Below the pieces are notes generated by a model that worked only from the letters and a program-made list of their open reading frames with translations, had not been told where the DNA came from and did not search any database. The position numbers and the translations under genes are program-made. A stretch of 64,000 nucleotides of DNA from Nocardia asteroides (GTDB lineage: Bacteria > Actinomycetota > Actinomycetes > Mycobacteriales > Mycobacteriaceae). Location of the stretch: NCBI RefSeq assembly GCF_900637185.1, contig NZ_LR134352.1:3090001-3154000 (forward strand). Direction: 5' to 3'. Of the stretch, positions 8,857 through 18,242 are shown piece after piece (position 1 is the first letter of the stretch; each line of letters begins with the position of its first letter).

Positions 8857-9883
8857 GTGTTTTCCCTTTCCGAACCAGATGTCCGAGCCGTGGCGCCAGG
8901 CGGCCGGCGAGTCCGGCCAGGCCCGTGGGCGCGAGGTACATGACCGCGATGATCAGCAGTCCGAAGATGACGCCGGGCGCGGCCTGATTGACGTCCTGGG
9001 CGAAGCTGGGCACGAACATCACGAACAACCCGCCGAGCAGCGGACCCCACGTGGTCCCCAGCCCGCCGACGACCAGACCGGCCAGCAGCGTCACCGACAG
9101 CGTCAGCGCGAACGAGTCCGGCGAGACGAAGGCGATCACCCAGGTGTAGACACAGCCGGCCACCCCGGCCAGCAGCGCGCTCCAGGCGAAGGCGAGCGTC
9201 TTGTAGTGCGCCAGGTTCACCCCGAGCACCTCGGCGGCGATCTCGTTGTCGCGCACCGCGTGCAGCGCCCGGCCGACCCGGGAGCGCAGCATGCCCGCGA
9301 CCAGCACGAAGGTGACGACGGTGGTGGCCAGGGCCAGGAAATACAGCCACTGGTCTTCGGCGAGCCCCGTCCAAGCGGGCGGTACCGGCTTGGTGACGGT
9401 GAGGCCCATCGAGCCGCCGGTGAGCCCGTCGAACCGCTTGAGCAGCGGGACCAGGAAGATCGCGATCGCCAGGGTCACCAGCGCCAGATACAGTCCGCGC
9501 AACCGCAGGGCCGGGATGCCGAGGGCGAAGCCCAGGACGAAGGTCACCGCGGCCGCGAGCGGGATCGTCGCGGCGTACGGGGTGTCCCAGCGTTCCATCG
9601 CCACCGCCGCGGTGTAGGCGCCGACCGCGAAGAACGCGCCGTGGCCCAGCGAGATCTGCCCGGTGTGCCCGACCAGCAGGTTCAGGCCGAGCAGGGTGAC
9701 CGCGTAGATCATCGCCATGGCCAGCTGGAAGGTGTGGAAGGGCACCAGCTGGAACGGCGCCGCGCAGGCCGCCACCAGGACCACCGCGGTCGCGACGACC
9801 GGGAGCGGGACCCGCCGGAACCGGTCGGCGATCGAAACAGTGTGTACGGCAACAGGATTCGCCGCAGTGTTCAACTCGCTCAT
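8846..9883 (-). CDS. livM: branched-chain-type ABC transporter permease LivM
   Basis: A 345-residue polytopic membrane protein of the LivM type. It has the signature LGLNLLVGHTGQISLGHGAFF and GIPALRLRGLYLALVTLA, the region that docks with the ATPase coupling helices, and ends in a basic tail (GHLVRKGKTHAH). About nine to ten hydrophobic segments are visible. The ATG at 9883 overlaps the livH stop by four bases, so translation is coupled. With LivH it forms the transmembrane channel. Confidence 0.92.
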   Translation of the reverse strand: MSELNTAANPVAVHTVSIADRFRRVPLPVVATAVVLVAACAAPFQLVPFHTFQLAMAMIYAVTLLGLNLLVGHTGQISLGHGAFFAVGAYTAAVAMERWDTPYAATIPLAAAVTFVLGFALGIPALRLRGLYLALVTLAIAIFLVPLLKRFDGLTGGSMGLTVTKPVPPAWTGLAEDQWLYFLALATTVVTFVLVAGMLRSRVGRALHAVRDNEIAAEVLGVNLAHYKTLAFAWSALLAGVAGCVYTWVIAFVSPDSFALTLSVTLLAGLVVGGLGTTWGPLLGGLFVMFVPSFAQDVNQAAPGVIFGLLIIAVMYLAPTGLAGLAGRLAPRLGHLVRKGKTHAH

Positions 9884-10758
9884 ACTCGCTCCACCGCCGC
9901 GTGCCCGAACAGACCTTGCGGGCGCAGCAACAGCACGCCCAGGATGATCACCAGCGGCACACCGATCTTGAGTTCGGTGCCGATCGCATCGACGTACGCG
10001 CCGGTGAGAGTTTCGGCGACGCCGACGATCAGGCCGCCCGCCACCGCGCCGCCGGGGGAGTCGAAGCCGCCGAGCGTGGCCGCCGCGAACGCGTAGATGA
10101 GGACTCCGCCCATCATGTTGGGTTCGAGGAACAGCAGCGGCGCCGACAGCACCCCCGAGACCGCGCCGACCAGCGCGGCCAGACCCCAGCCGAGGGCCAG
10201 CACCGTGCCCACCCGGATCCCGACCAGCCGGGCCGAGGACGGATTGCAGGCCACCGCCCGCATCGCCAGCCCGATCCCGGTGAAACGGAACAGCAGGTAC
10301 AGCAGCGTCATCACGATCGCGACCATGGCCAGGATGCCCAGACTGCCGTAGCCGACGCTGACCCCACCCGCGCGCAACGCGCCGTCGGGGAACGGATTCG
10401 GGAACGACTTCACCTGGTAGGACCAGATCCAGCCGGCCACCGCGTGCACGGTGAAGAACAACCCGACCGTCACGATCACCAGGGTGATCTCGGGCGCGCC
10501 CTCGACCGGGCGGATGATCACCCGCTCGATCAGCATGCCCGCGCCGAAGGAGATGACCAGGGTGAGCGGCAGCGCCACCCAGAACGGGAAGGTCTGGCTG
10601 AGCTGCCAGGCCAGGAACGCCGAGAACATGGCCAGCTCGCCCTGGGCGAAGTTGACGATCCCGGTGAACCGGTAGATCAGCACCAGCGCCAGAGCCAGGC
10701 CCGCGTAGATCGCGCCCGCCGAGAGCCCCTCGACGAGCTGCTGCACGAGATCGGTCAC
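9880..10758 (-). CDS. livH: branched-chain-type ABC transporter permease LivH
   Basis: A 292-residue membrane protein with the LivH hallmark YRFTGIVNFAQGELAMFSAF near residues 29-50 and RAVACNPSSARLVGI in the cytoplasmic loop that contacts the ATPases. Roughly eight membrane segments. The GTG start at 10758 overlaps the livF stop by four bases (GTGA). It pairs with LivM to form the channel of this importer. Confidence 0.92.
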   Translation of the reverse strand: MTDLVQQLVEGLSAGAIYAGLALALVLIYRFTGIVNFAQGELAMFSAFLAWQLSQTFPFWVALPLTLVISFGAGMLIERVIIRPVEGAPEITLVIVTVGLFFTVHAVAGWIWSYQVKSFPNPFPDGALRAGGVSVGYGSLGILAMVAIVMTLLYLLFRFTGIGLAMRAVACNPSSARLVGIRVGTVLALGWGLAALVGAVSGVLSAPLLFLEPNMMGGVLIYAFAAATLGGFDSPGGAVAGGLIVGVAETLTGAYVDAIGTELKIGVPLVIILGVLLLRPQGLFGHAAVERV

Positions 10759-11480
10759 GGCCGCACCCGGTATCCCAGGTAGGAGCGGGTGACCTGGTCG
10801 TCGGCCCGGATCTGGGCCGCGGTGCCGGACAACACGATCCGCCCGGTCTCCAGGACATGAGCCTGGTGGGCGATGCCCAGCGCCAGGTGCGCGTTCTGTT
10901 CGACGACGATCACGGTGGTGCGTTCCTCTTCGTTGATGGTGTGCACGATCCCGAACAGCTCCTGGGTCACCAGCGGGGACAGCCCCAGTGACGGCTCGTC
11001 CAGCAGCAGCAGTCGCGGGCGCAGCAGCAGTGCCCGGCCGATGGCCAGCATCTGCTGCTGGCCGCCGGACAGCCCGCCCGCCGGATCGCGGCGCTTGTCG
11101 CGCAGGATGGGGAAGTAGTCGTAGACCCGGCGCAGATTCGCCTCGGTGTCGGAGCGGTCGCGGCGCGCGTACGCGCCGAGCCGCAGGTTCTCCTCCACGG
11201 TGAGCGGGGCGAAGGTGCCGCGGCCCTCGGGCACGTGGGCGACACCGAGCCGGGCCATCGCCTCCGGGGCGCGGCCGGTCACCTCGGTGCCCGCCAGCCG
11301 CAGGGAGCCGCGCACCTTGACCATGCCGCACAGGGCGCGCAGCAGCGTCGTCTTGCCCGCGCCGTTGGGGCCGAGGATCGCGCACACCTCGCCCTCGGCG
11401 ACCGCGAAGCTCACACCGTGCAGGACCTTCGCCGAGCCGTAGCCCGCGTGCAGATCGGTGACAGACAAGTAGCTGCTCAT
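10755..11480 (-). CDS. livF: branched-chain-type ABC transporter ATPase LivF
   Basis: A 241-residue ATP-binding subunit. Walker A is GPNGAGKTT, the signature [15 protein letters not shown], and Walker [14 protein letters not shown]. The APEGRG-like [17 protein letters not shown] motif marks LivF rather than LivG. It powers import together with LivG. It overlaps livG and livH by four bases each, so the subunits are made by coupled translation. Confidence 0.94.
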   Translation of the reverse strand: MSSYLSVTDLHAGYGSAKVLHGVSFAVAEGEVCAILGPNGAGKTTLLRALCGMVKVRGSLRLAGTEVTGRAPEAMARLGVAHVPEGRGTFAPLTVEENLRLGAYARRDRSDTEANLRRVYDYFPILRDKRRDPAGGLSGGQQQMLAIGRALLLRPRLLLLDEPSLGLSPLVTQELFGIVHTINEEERTTVIVVEQNAHLALGIAHQAHVLETGRIVLSGTAAQIRADDQVTRSYLGYRVRP

Positions 11481-12235
11481 GCCGCCGTCCCCAGGTAGGC
11501 GCGCACGACCGCCGGATCACGTTGCACCGCTTCGGGTTCGCCCTCGGCGATGACCTGCCCGAACTCCAGGCAGACCACCCGGTCGCAGGTGCCCATGACG
11601 AAACCCATGTGGTGTTCGACCACGACCACGGTCAGCTCGAGGTCGGCCTGCAGGCCGCGCAGCAGCTCGGCGAACTCGTCGACCTCGCCGTGGCTCAGGC
11701 CGTTGACCGGCTCGTCGAGCAGCAGCAGCCGTGGCCGCACCGCCAGCGCCCTGGCCAGCTCGATCCGCTTGAGCGTGCCGAACGGCAGCCCCGCGGCCGG
11801 ATGCTCGGCCACCGCGGTCAGGTCGAGCCGGTCCAGCAGAGCGTCGGCCTCGGCGCGCAGCGCCCGCTCCTCCCGGCGCACCTTCGGCAGGCGCAGACCG
11901 GCCGAGACGAAACCGGCACGGGCCCGGTGATGCGCGCCGACCAGCACGTTGTCGCGGACCGAGAGCCGGGGGAACAGACCCAGGTTCTGGAAGGTGCGCG
12001 CGATGCCGAGTCCGGCCAGGGCGTCCGGCCGCACGGTCGACAGGTCGGTGTCGAGATAGCGCAGCGTGCCCGAGGTGGGGCTGGTGCGCCGGGTCAGACA
12101 GTTGAACAGGGTGGTCTTGCCCGCGCCGTTCGGTCCGATCAGGCCGACCATCTCGCCGGGAGCGACGGTGAAGCCGACCTCCCGCAGCGCGGTGATGCCG
12201 CCGAAGCGCACCGTCAGGTTGGTTGTTTCGAGCAT
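11477..12235 (-). CDS. livG: branched-chain-type ABC transporter ATPase LivG
   Basis: A 252-residue ATP-binding subunit and the first gene of the importer operon. Walker A is [15 protein letters not shown], and [21 protein letters not shown] is the LivG-specific segment. The signature is degenerate ([18 protein letters not shown]), as usual for LivG; Walker B is [15 protein letters not shown], then [10 protein letters not shown] with the switch His. It diverges from the PucR regulator across a 133-base gap, so PucR is the obvious candidate regulator. Confidence 0.93.
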   Translation of the reverse strand: MLETTNLTVRFGGITALREVGFTVAPGEMVGLIGPNGAGKTTLFNCLTRRTSPTSGTLRYLDTDLSTVRPDALAGLGIARTFQNLGLFPRLSVRDNVLVGAHHRARAGFVSAGLRLPKVRREERALRAEADALLDRLDLTAVAEHPAAGLPFGTLKRIELARALAVRPRLLLLDEPVNGLSHGEVDEFAELLRGLQADLELTVVVVEHHMGFVMGTCDRVVCLEFGQVIAEGEPEAVQRDPAVVRAYLGTAA

Positions 12236-12331
12236 GGGACGAAACTAAAAGCACAGGTCACCGGCCACATCGGACGTTGTGGACCAACTTTGCGGCGGCC
12301 TCTCGTCCGCTGCGGACAGGCCCGCGGCCGG

Positions 12332-12360
12332 TTGACACCGGGAAACCGGACATGCAAACT
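12332..12360 (+). promoter_or_regulatory. promoter of the PucR gene
   Basis: TTGACA (12332-12337) and CAAACT (12355-12360) are separated by 17 bases, and the ATG at 12369 lies eight bases after the -10 box. It is one of the best sigma-70-like promoters in the window and gives a nearly leaderless mRNA. Confidence 0.6.
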
Positions 12361-12368
12361 CCCCGGAC

Positions 12369-13688
12369 ATGTCAGCTGGATCACATCTGGTCGGCGCGCC
12401 GGTGTCGGACACGGTGCAAGCCGAACGCGCACGGATCGTGGCCTGCGCCTACGAGCACGCCGACGACATCGCCGACGACGTGATGGCCACCATCCGGGTC
12501 CAGCTGCCCGGTTACGGCACCGCCGACTCCGGTTTCCTGGCCGACGTGCACGACCAGCTGGCCCGGCTCAGCCGCACCGGCCTGGGTGCCCTGCTCGAAC
12601 GCAAGCGGGTGACCCCCGCCGATGTCACCTACGCCCGGCAGGCCGCGGCCCGGCGGGCCAGGTCCGGGCTGCCGCTGGTCGACTACATCGCCGCCTTCCG
12701 GCTCGGTCAGCGCGCGATCTGGAAATCGCTGCTCGCGCACGCGGGCGACAGCGAGGCCGGGCGCGAGGCCGTGTTGTCGCTGGCCGGGCCGCTGGCCCGT
12801 TACACCGATCTGATCAGCACCCAGGCCACCGACGCCTACCTGGAGTTCCAGCAGTACGTGGCGGCCGAATCCGGGCGCGACGGGCAGGCGCTGATGGACG
12901 CGCTGCTCGACGGGACCCTGCCGACCAGCGGGCCGCATCTGTCGGTGGCCACCGCGCACGGCATCGGCGCCGAACGCACCACGCCGCTGGTGGTGGTGAC
13001 CGCGGTCGTGCTGGACTGCTCGGCCCGCGCCGACAGCGACGGCATCGCCGAGACCCGGCACCTGGTGTCGGCCGCGGCGGCCCGGGTGGGCGTCAACGGG
13101 CTGCGCACGCTGTCGGTGGTGCGCGGCGCCGAGATCGTCGCCGTGCCCGCGCTCGGCACCGACGGGTCGGCCGAGCAGCTGTGCGAACGGCTGCGCACGC
13201 TGCGCGCCGACCTCGCCGCCGAGGGCATCGCGCTCGCCGTCGGGGTGAGCACCGCCGTCACCGAGGTCGCCCAGATTCCGCGCGCCTACCGGCAGGCCCA
13301 GGCCGCGCTGGCGCTGCTGCCCGAGGACGGTGGCGTGCTGGCACTGCCCCAGCTCACGCCGTTCCGCTACCTGCTGTTGCGCGCCGACGACACCACCCGC
13401 CAGCTCGTCGACCCGCGCATCGGCGCCGCCCTGGCCGACGACCGTGCCCGCGGCGGCTCGCTGGCCGAGACCATCCTGGCCTTCGCCGCCGCCGACATGA
13501 ACCTGCGCGAGGCCGCCGACACGCTGCGGATCCACCTCAACACCGCCAAGTACCGGCTCGGCCGGATCCAGGAACTCACCGGCCGCAATGTCCGCAGCGT
13601 CAACGACCTGGTCGAACTGCTGGTGGCGATCGAGTTGCAGACCGGGCAACCGGGCAGGCCGGGGGCGGCTGTTATAAACGAGGCATGA
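12369..13688 (+). CDS. PucR/CdaR-family transcriptional regulator
   Basis: A 439-residue one-component regulator. The N-terminal half is a helical sensor region (residues about 15-170), the middle a GGDEF-like CdaR domain (about 180-320), and the end a PucR-type helix-turn-helix ([20 protein letters not shown], about 378-397). Such regulators often control the catabolic or transport genes next to them, here the divergent importer livG-F-H-M-K. Its stop overlaps the hisI start by four bases, which places a histidine-synthesis gene directly downstream of an unrelated regulator. The effector is unknown. Confidence 0.88.
   Translation: MSAGSHLVGAPVSDTVQAERARIVACAYEHADDIADDVMATIRVQLPGYGTADSGFLADVHDQLARLSRTGLGALLERKRVTPADVTYARQAAARRARSGLPLVDYIAAFRLGQRAIWKSLLAHAGDSEAGREAVLSLAGPLARYTDLISTQATDAYLEFQQYVAAESGRDGQALMDALLDGTLPTSGPHLSVATAHGIGAERTTPLVVVTAVVLDCSARADSDGIAETRHLVSAAAARVGVNGLRTLSVVRGAEIVAVPALGTDGSAEQLCERLRTLRADLAAEGIALAVGVSTAVTEVAQIPRAYRQAQAALALLPEDGGVLALPQLTPFRYLLLRADDTTRQLVDPRIGAALADDRARGGSLAETILAFAAADMNLREAADTLRIHLNTAKYRLGRIQELTGRNVRSVNDLVELLVAIELQTGQPGRPGAAVINEA
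13673..13678 (+). promoter_or_regulatory. possible internal -10 box for hisI
   Basis: TATAAA lies six bases before the hisI ATG, inside the end of the PucR gene. It stands out in GC-rich sequence and may give hisI its own leaderless transcript. Confidence 0.45.
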
Positions 13689-14029
13689 GCCTCGATCCAG
13701 CCATCGCCGCACGTCTCAAGCGCAACGAGGCGGGGCTGGTCGCCGCCGTCGCGCAGGAGAAGTCGACCGGCGACGTGCTGATGATGGCGTGGATGGACGA
13801 CGAGGCGCTGGCCCGGACCATCGAAACCCGCAGGGGCACCTACTATTCGCGCTCCCGGCAGCAGTACTGGGTCAAGGGCGAGACCTCCGGCCACACCCAG
13901 TACGTGCACGAAGTGCGGCTCGACTGCGACGGCGACACGATCCTGCTGATCGTCGATCAGGAGGGCGCGGCCTGTCACACCGGCACGCACACCTGTTTCG
14001 ACACTGACGTGCTGCTCGCCGCCGACTAG
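13685..14029 (+). CDS. hisI: phosphoribosyl-AMP cyclohydrolase HisI
   Basis: A 114-residue zinc enzyme that opens the adenine ring of PR-AMP in histidine synthesis. It has [36 protein letters not shown] and the C-terminal zinc cysteines [12 protein letters not shown]. It is monofunctional; no HisE domain follows. The ATG overlaps the PucR stop (ATGA), so it could be coupled, but a TATAAA box just upstream suggests an independent promoter. In related genomes hisI follows hisF directly; here 9.2 kb separate them. Its TAG stop overlaps the convergent MarR stop. Confidence 0.95.
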   Translation: MSLDPAIAARLKRNEAGLVAAVAQEKSTGDVLMMAWMDDEALARTIETRRGTYYSRSRQQYWVKGETSGHTQYVHEVRLDCDGDTILLIVDQEGAACHTGTHTCFDTDVLLAAD

Positions 14030-14502
14030 TCGCCGTCCTCGGCGAGCACGCCGTTCAGCCGCTCCGACAGCGTCTCTCCGAGCGCCGCGAGCTGGGCGGT
14101 CTGCTCGGCGTCGAGGGCGTCGAGCACCAGCCTGCGCACGGCGTCGACATAGCCGGGCGTGGCCGCCACGACCTTCTCGAAACCGGCGTCGGTGAGCACC
14201 GCGTGCACGCCGCGCCTGCCGGCGGTGGTGTCGCGCCGGGCCCAGCCCAGCCGCTCCAATTTCGACACCACATGCGACAGCCGCGATAGCGACGCATTTG
14301 CTTTGTGGGCGAGATCACTCAGCTGTAACCGATGGCCCGCTTCCTCCGACAACAAGCTCAGCACCCGGAACTCGAAATGGGTCAGCCCGGACTCCCGTTG
14401 CAGCCGGGTGTCCAGCGCGCCCGGAATCCGGGCCATGAGCGCCACGATCGCCTGCCAGGCGCGCTGTTCGACAGGATCGAGCCAATGGGTCATGGCAGGC
14501 AC
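14026..14502 (-). CDS. MarR-family transcriptional regulator
   Basis: A 158-residue winged-helix regulator. The HTH spans roughly residues 60-85 ([20 protein letters not shown]) with a basic wing near [12 protein letters not shown], and terminal helices for dimerisation. MarR proteins usually bind palindromes near their own promoter and respond to phenolic or oxidative ligands. A perfect 17-base palindrome at 14564-14580 is a candidate operator. The next genes upstream on the same strand (methyltransferase and hydroxylase) are possible targets. An alternative start is ATG 14493. Confidence 0.88.
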   Translation of the reverse strand: MPAMTHWLDPVEQRAWQAIVALMARIPGALDTRLQRESGLTHFEFRVLSLLSEEAGHRLQLSDLAHKANASLSRLSHVVSKLERLGWARRDTTAGRRGVHAVLTDAGFEKVVAATPGYVDAVRRLVLDALDAEQTAQLAALGETLSERLNGVLAEDGD

Positions 14503-14563
14503 TGACTCGCGGCGAGACGACAGGGCGGGTGTTCGGATGCGCGCACCGAACCGAGTTTGCCAC

Positions 14564-14580
14564 GACGTCGCTGCGACGTC
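14564..14580. promoter_or_regulatory. 17-base palindrome, possible MarR operator
   Basis: GACGTCGC and GCGACGTC flank one central T, a perfect inverted repeat 62 bases upstream of the MarR start. Size and symmetry fit a MarR-family operator; binding is not shown. Confidence 0.4.
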
Positions 14581-14676
14581 CGCGAGTTGGCCGGGGTCGT
14601 GAGGTCACTCACAGCGGGGCGAGCGGCGTATCGCGAAAAGCGCTTCGCCCCAGCGGCTGTGGGCGTCCGGGTGGAC

Positions 14677-16347
14677 TCAGCCCGCGCGGCGTGCGCCCAG
14701 CAGCGCGAATCCCAGTGGCAGGTCGTCGTGTCCGATCAGCTCGAGCCCGGCCGATCGCAGGACCGCGCGATAGTGGGTCAGGGTGCGCTCGCGCCCGCCG
14801 ACATTGCACAGCATGTGCAGGTCCCACGCGGGGGCCAGGGAATCGGATCCGTCCTCGGGGAGCAGCCGTTCCACGAGGTAGAGCCGGGCGTGCTCGGACA
14901 TCGCCGCGGCGCAGCCACGCAGTATCGTGCGGCAGTCCGCGTCGTCCCAGTCGTGCAGGACCCGGGACAGCAGGTAGATGTCACCGCCCGTCGGCACCTC
15001 GGCGGTGAAGAAGTCACCGGCGACCAATTCGCAGCGGGACAGGCAGCCCGCCGCGGTCAGCGTGGCCCGCGCCCGCGGCAGGGTGGTGTCGCGCTCGAAC
15101 AGGATGCCGCGCAGCTGCGGGTTCGCCGCCACCACGCGTGCCAGCAATTCGCCGGAGCCGCCGCCGACGTCGACCACCGTGCGCGCGGTGGCGGCCCCGA
15201 CCAGTCCGGCGACCTGGCCGAAGATCGACGCGCTCGCCGCCATGGCCCGGTCGAACAGGCTCGCCCGCTCCGGGTCCGCGCGGAAGTAGTCGAAGTGGTG
15301 CAGGCCGAAATGATGGTCGAAGGCCGTCCGGCCGGTCCGCACGGCGTAGCCGAGCTCGCCGAAGGACTCGTAGAACGCGCCGCCGTAGAGGCAGGCCAGC
15401 GGATGCAGCGACGGCTGGGCATCGGCGACGAGCAACGCGCCCGTCTCGGTGAGCGCGTAACCGTCGCCGAGCGGCTCGACGACCTCGAGCTGGGCCAGAT
15501 AGCGCAGCAGCCGGCCGAGCGCGTCGAGGTGGGTTCCGGTCACCGCGGCGAGCTCGTCGAGCGCCGAGCCCGGGGTGGCGGCGAGCCGGTCGGCGATGCC
15601 GGAACGCGCGGTGACGGCCAGCGCCTGGGTCGCCCACGCTCCGGTGAACAGACCGAGCAGGCGGGTCGCGGGGTCGGTGGATTCGCTCGTGTGGCGGGCC
15701 AGTTCACCGGGGTGGGCGCCCTCGACGTAGAGCTCCACCCGCTTGTCGGTGCGTGCGCCCGGCCTGCGGAAGTAGAAGCTGGTCGCGTCCTCGCGGTCGT
15801 TGTAGCCGCCGTGGTCGGGGCGCAGCCCGCCCGGTCCGGTGAGCAGCGCGCGCAGCCCGGCCAGTGTCACGTGGTCGACGGGTCCGGTGGCCAGCGCGAT
15901 GTGGGCCTCGTGCTCACCGGCGCGCTCGGCGGCGGTGACCGCTGCGGGCGCGCCGGGCAGCGCGAAGATCTCGATCGCGCAGGGTGTTCCGTCGGCGGCC
16001 GGGAGCGCGGCACGCACGATCCGCACCGGCACCCGCTGCGGATCCAGGCCGTGGCGGGCGGCCAGCCGCTGCCGGACCACCACGCTGGGCTCGTCGGAGG
16101 CGATCGTGAGGTCGTGCGCCGCGAGCACGTCGTCGAGTGCGGCGAGATCGGGTGGGAACACCAGGACCGCGGCGTGCGCGAACCGGCAGCGGTCCGCGAT
16201 GGCGACGCGCTCGGCCTCGCTCAGCCGGGGCAGCAGGCGCGCGAGCACGCTGTCGGTGTCCTGGGTGCCGACGAACCGCACGGCCGCGGCGATGCGGTCG
16301 TGATCGAGCGGGTCGATCCGGGATTGCACTGCCGGCGAGCGGGTCAC
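14677..16347 (-). CDS. two-domain O-methyltransferase (unknown N-terminal domain plus Mtase_2 type)
   Basis: A 556-residue protein. Residues about 1-205 form a domain I do not recognise, with strands such as AIEIFALPG, HIALATG and RVELYVEG. Residues about 215-300 resemble the winged-helix dimerisation domain of plant/bacterial small-molecule O-methyltransferases. The rest is a SAM-binding fold with VVDVGGGSGELLARV near 391 and LHDWDDADC near 465, whose His matches the catalytic base of this family. The start at GTG 16347 has a perfect AGGAGG site. The adjacent hydroxylase suggests hydroxylation then methylation of an aromatic metabolite; the substrate is unknown. Family members are usually about 340-380 residues, so the N-terminal part is an addition. 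Confidence 0.8.
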   Translation of the reverse strand: MTRSPAVQSRIDPLDHDRIAAAVRFVGTQDTDSVLARLLPRLSEAERVAIADRCRFAHAAVLVFPPDLAALDDVLAAHDLTIASDEPSVVVRQRLAARHGLDPQRVPVRIVRAALPAADGTPCAIEIFALPGAPAAVTAAERAGEHEAHIALATGPVDHVTLAGLRALLTGPGGLRPDHGGYNDREDATSFYFRRPGARTDKRVELYVEGAHPGELARHTSESTDPATRLLGLFTGAWATQALAVTARSGIADRLAATPGSALDELAAVTGTHLDALGRLLRYLAQLEVVEPLGDGYALTETGALLVADAQPSLHPLACLYGGAFYESFGELGYAVRTGRTAFDHHFGLHHFDYFRADPERASLFDRAMAASASIFGQVAGLVGAATARTVVDVGGGSGELLARVVAANPQLRGILFERDTTLPRARATLTAAGCLSRCELVAGDFFTAEVPTGGDIYLLSRVLHDWDDADCRTILRGCAAAMSEHARLYLVERLLPEDGSDSLAPAWDLHMLCNVGGRERTLTHYRAVLRSAGLELIGHDDLPLGFALLGARRAG

Positions 16348-16361
16348 GCGTCCTCCTGGAA

Positions 16362-17543
16362 TCAGATACCGACGTAGTTGCGCGCGAAGAAGTCCTGATG
16401 TGGTCGTGAAGTGGCCAGGTTGTGCAGCCGGGCCCGCTGCAGTTCGCGCTCGAAGTTCGCGTGCGGGCCGGTGGGCGGATGCAGCAGGCCGATCATCCAG
16501 TGCGAGAACTCGTGCGCGCGCCGGATACGCGGGACACAGTCGGCCGAATGCCGCCGCAGCGCGGACTCGTCGCCGGTCTCGACCGCGGCGACCAGGGCCG
16601 CGGCGAGCGAGTGCGCGGTGAGGATGGCCAGATTGGCGCCCTTGGCCGCGGACGGGCTGATGGTGGACGCCGCGTCGCCGGCCAGGAACAGCCGCCCCTG
16701 CTGGATCGGATCGAGGATCTCCGACCGCAACCGGACCAGGCCGCGCTCGATGATCGGACCCGTCCGCAGCGGCCCGTACCGGTCGGCGCGCAGCCGCTGC
16801 GACAGCGCGGTCCAGATCCGGTCCTCGCTCCAGCGCAGCGCGTCGGCGTCCGCGCACTGCAGGTAGTAGCGGGTCACCTCCGGGCTGCGTGGCATCTGGC
16901 CCGCGAAGCCGTCGGGGTGGACGCCGTAGGCGACGGTGTCGGTGGACGGCGGGGCCTGGGCCAGCAGCGCGAGCCAGGTGACGGCGTAGTCGTGCGTGGA
17001 GCGAGGGCCGCGTACCGCGCGGCGGGCGGCACCCTGGGCGCCGTCGCAACCCACCAGGTACCGGGCGGTGATCCGGTGACTGTCGCCGTCCGCGGTGCGG
17101 GCGAGGACCCACGGCCGGTCGGTGTGCTCGTCGCCGAGTTGCTCGGCGGTGGTCGCGCACCGCAGGTCGCCGCCGCGCCGCAGATACTCGGCGACCAGAT
17201 CGGTGACCAGGCGCTGCTGCGGGTAGACCGTGTGCACCTCGCCGCGTCCGAGCGTGTCGTAGGACAGTTCGATCCGTCCGCCGTCGCTGCGGAATTCGCA
17301 GGTCCGGTGGGCGTGGCCGCCGACACGCAGCCCGGCGTCGAGTCCGTGCTCGGCCAGGACGGCGACACCGGCGGGGGCCAGGAAACCGGCGCGGGCGCGC
17401 TGTTCGATGTGCGCGCGGTCGCGGCGTTCCAGGATCACCACGTCGATGCCGGCCGCGCGCAGGATGTTGCCGAGGACCAGGCCGGCCGGGCCCGCACCCA
17501 GCACCAGGACCGTCGTCGTTTCGCCGCACCCCCGCATGAGCAC
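16362..17543 (-). CDS. PHBH-like FAD-dependent aromatic monooxygenase
   Basis: A 393-residue class A flavoprotein hydroxylase closest in pattern to 4-hydroxybenzoate 3-monooxygenase. It has the FAD motif VLVLGAGPAGLVLG, RARAGFLAPAG, the DG motif VGCDGAQGAAR, GRLFLAGDAASTISPSAAKG and a C-terminal ARNYVGI. From memory of the PobA structure, the Tyr201, Arg214, Arg220 and Tyr222 positions are kept, but the Ser212 position, which contacts the substrate carboxylate, is Met, and the His of AGDAAH is Ser. A substrate other than plain 4-hydroxybenzoate is therefore likely. The start is GTG 17543 or ATG 17537. It precedes the methyltransferase by 14 bases in one operon. Confidence 0.85.
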   Translation of the reverse strand: MLMRGCGETTTVLVLGAGPAGLVLGNILRAAGIDVVILERRDRAHIEQRARAGFLAPAGVAVLAEHGLDAGLRVGGHAHRTCEFRSDGGRIELSYDTLGRGEVHTVYPQQRLVTDLVAEYLRRGGDLRCATTAEQLGDEHTDRPWVLARTADGDSHRITARYLVGCDGAQGAARRAVRGPRSTHDYAVTWLALLAQAPPSTDTVAYGVHPDGFAGQMPRSPEVTRYYLQCADADALRWSEDRIWTALSQRLRADRYGPLRTGPIIERGLVRLRSEILDPIQQGRLFLAGDAASTISPSAAKGANLAILTAHSLAAALVAAVETGDESALRRHSADCVPRIRRAHEFSHWMIGLLHPPTGPHANFERELQRARLHNLATSRPHQDFFARNYVGI

Positions 17544-17613
17544 GGAGCTTAGGTCAGCGCTGCGGGTCCGCGGCGGCTCCGCGAGGGCGTGTTGCAGGGA
17601 TTATGTGGAAATG

Positions 17614-18174
17614 CTATTTCTCTTCGGTCATCTGCGGGGCGGGCGTCGCGGTGGCCTTGGCGGCCTTGCGGCGGGTGTAGCCGCGCTTGGTCACCCAGGC
17701 CAGCGCCAGCAGGAACAGCAGCCCGGCGACGATCGCGCCGACCAGGCAGGCGCCGCGGAACGCGGGCGCGTCGACATCGAGGATGCGCTGACCCGCGTGC
17801 GCGGCGTTGTTGCCGCCCAGCACGATGGTGAGTGTCATCAGGTTCGGGATCGCGCCGACCAGCGCGATGATCACCGCCGCGCCGGCGATGAACTTGCCGC
17901 CCTTGCGATTCCACACCGACACCGCGAGCAGCAGCAACAGCAGCGGTACCAGCGTGAAGACCAGGCCGTAGACCAGACCCCACCAGATACCGGCCGAGAA
18001 ACTGCCGCTCACCAGCCTGCCCAGCTGCTGGGCCCACCAGCGCGGAATGAACGACGACAGGATGAAATAGGCGATCACCAGCACCACGGCTGTCGCGAGG
18101 GTGATGATCGCGCGGTTGCGCCATACGGTCATCGAGGACTTCTGACCGCTGGTCTGCACCTCGCCGGATGTCAT
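17614..18174 (-). CDS. membrane protein with four predicted helices, unknown function
   Basis: A 186-residue integral membrane protein. Hydrophobic segments lie near residues 20-43, 62-88, 94-118 and 138-160; the tail is basic then Pro/Thr-rich (KRGYTRRKAAKATATPAPQ). I see no transporter or enzyme signature, although such proteins are often labelled permease. It sits between the hydroxylase and the peroxiredoxin on the same strand. The ATG at 18174 is the start that begins a well-behaved N-terminus; its ribosome-binding site is weak. Confidence 0.7.
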   Translation of the reverse strand: MTSGEVQTSGQKSSMTVWRNRAIITLATAVVLVIAYFILSSFIPRWWAQQLGRLVSGSFSAGIWWGLVYGLVFTLVPLLLLLLAVSVWNRKGGKFIAGAAVIIALVGAIPNLMTLTIVLGGNNAAHAGQRILDVDAPAFRGACLVGAIVAGLLFLLALAWVTKRGYTRRKAAKATATPAPQMTEEK

Positions 18175-18242
18175 GGCACCAGGGTAGATGCGCGGTACCC
18201 GCCGGACGCCGATCCGGCGCCCGGCGTTTCGGCGATCGCTCG

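Noticed and set aside
9880..10758. livH extended upstream through the livF region in the same frame
   Set aside because: The upstream codons overlap livF entirely; GTG 10758 overlaps the livF stop by four bases in standard coupling.
14632..14676. Hairpin-like GCGAA…TTCGC sequence after the methyltransferase as a terminator
   Set aside because: Stem of only five pairs and no T-run; too weak to call.
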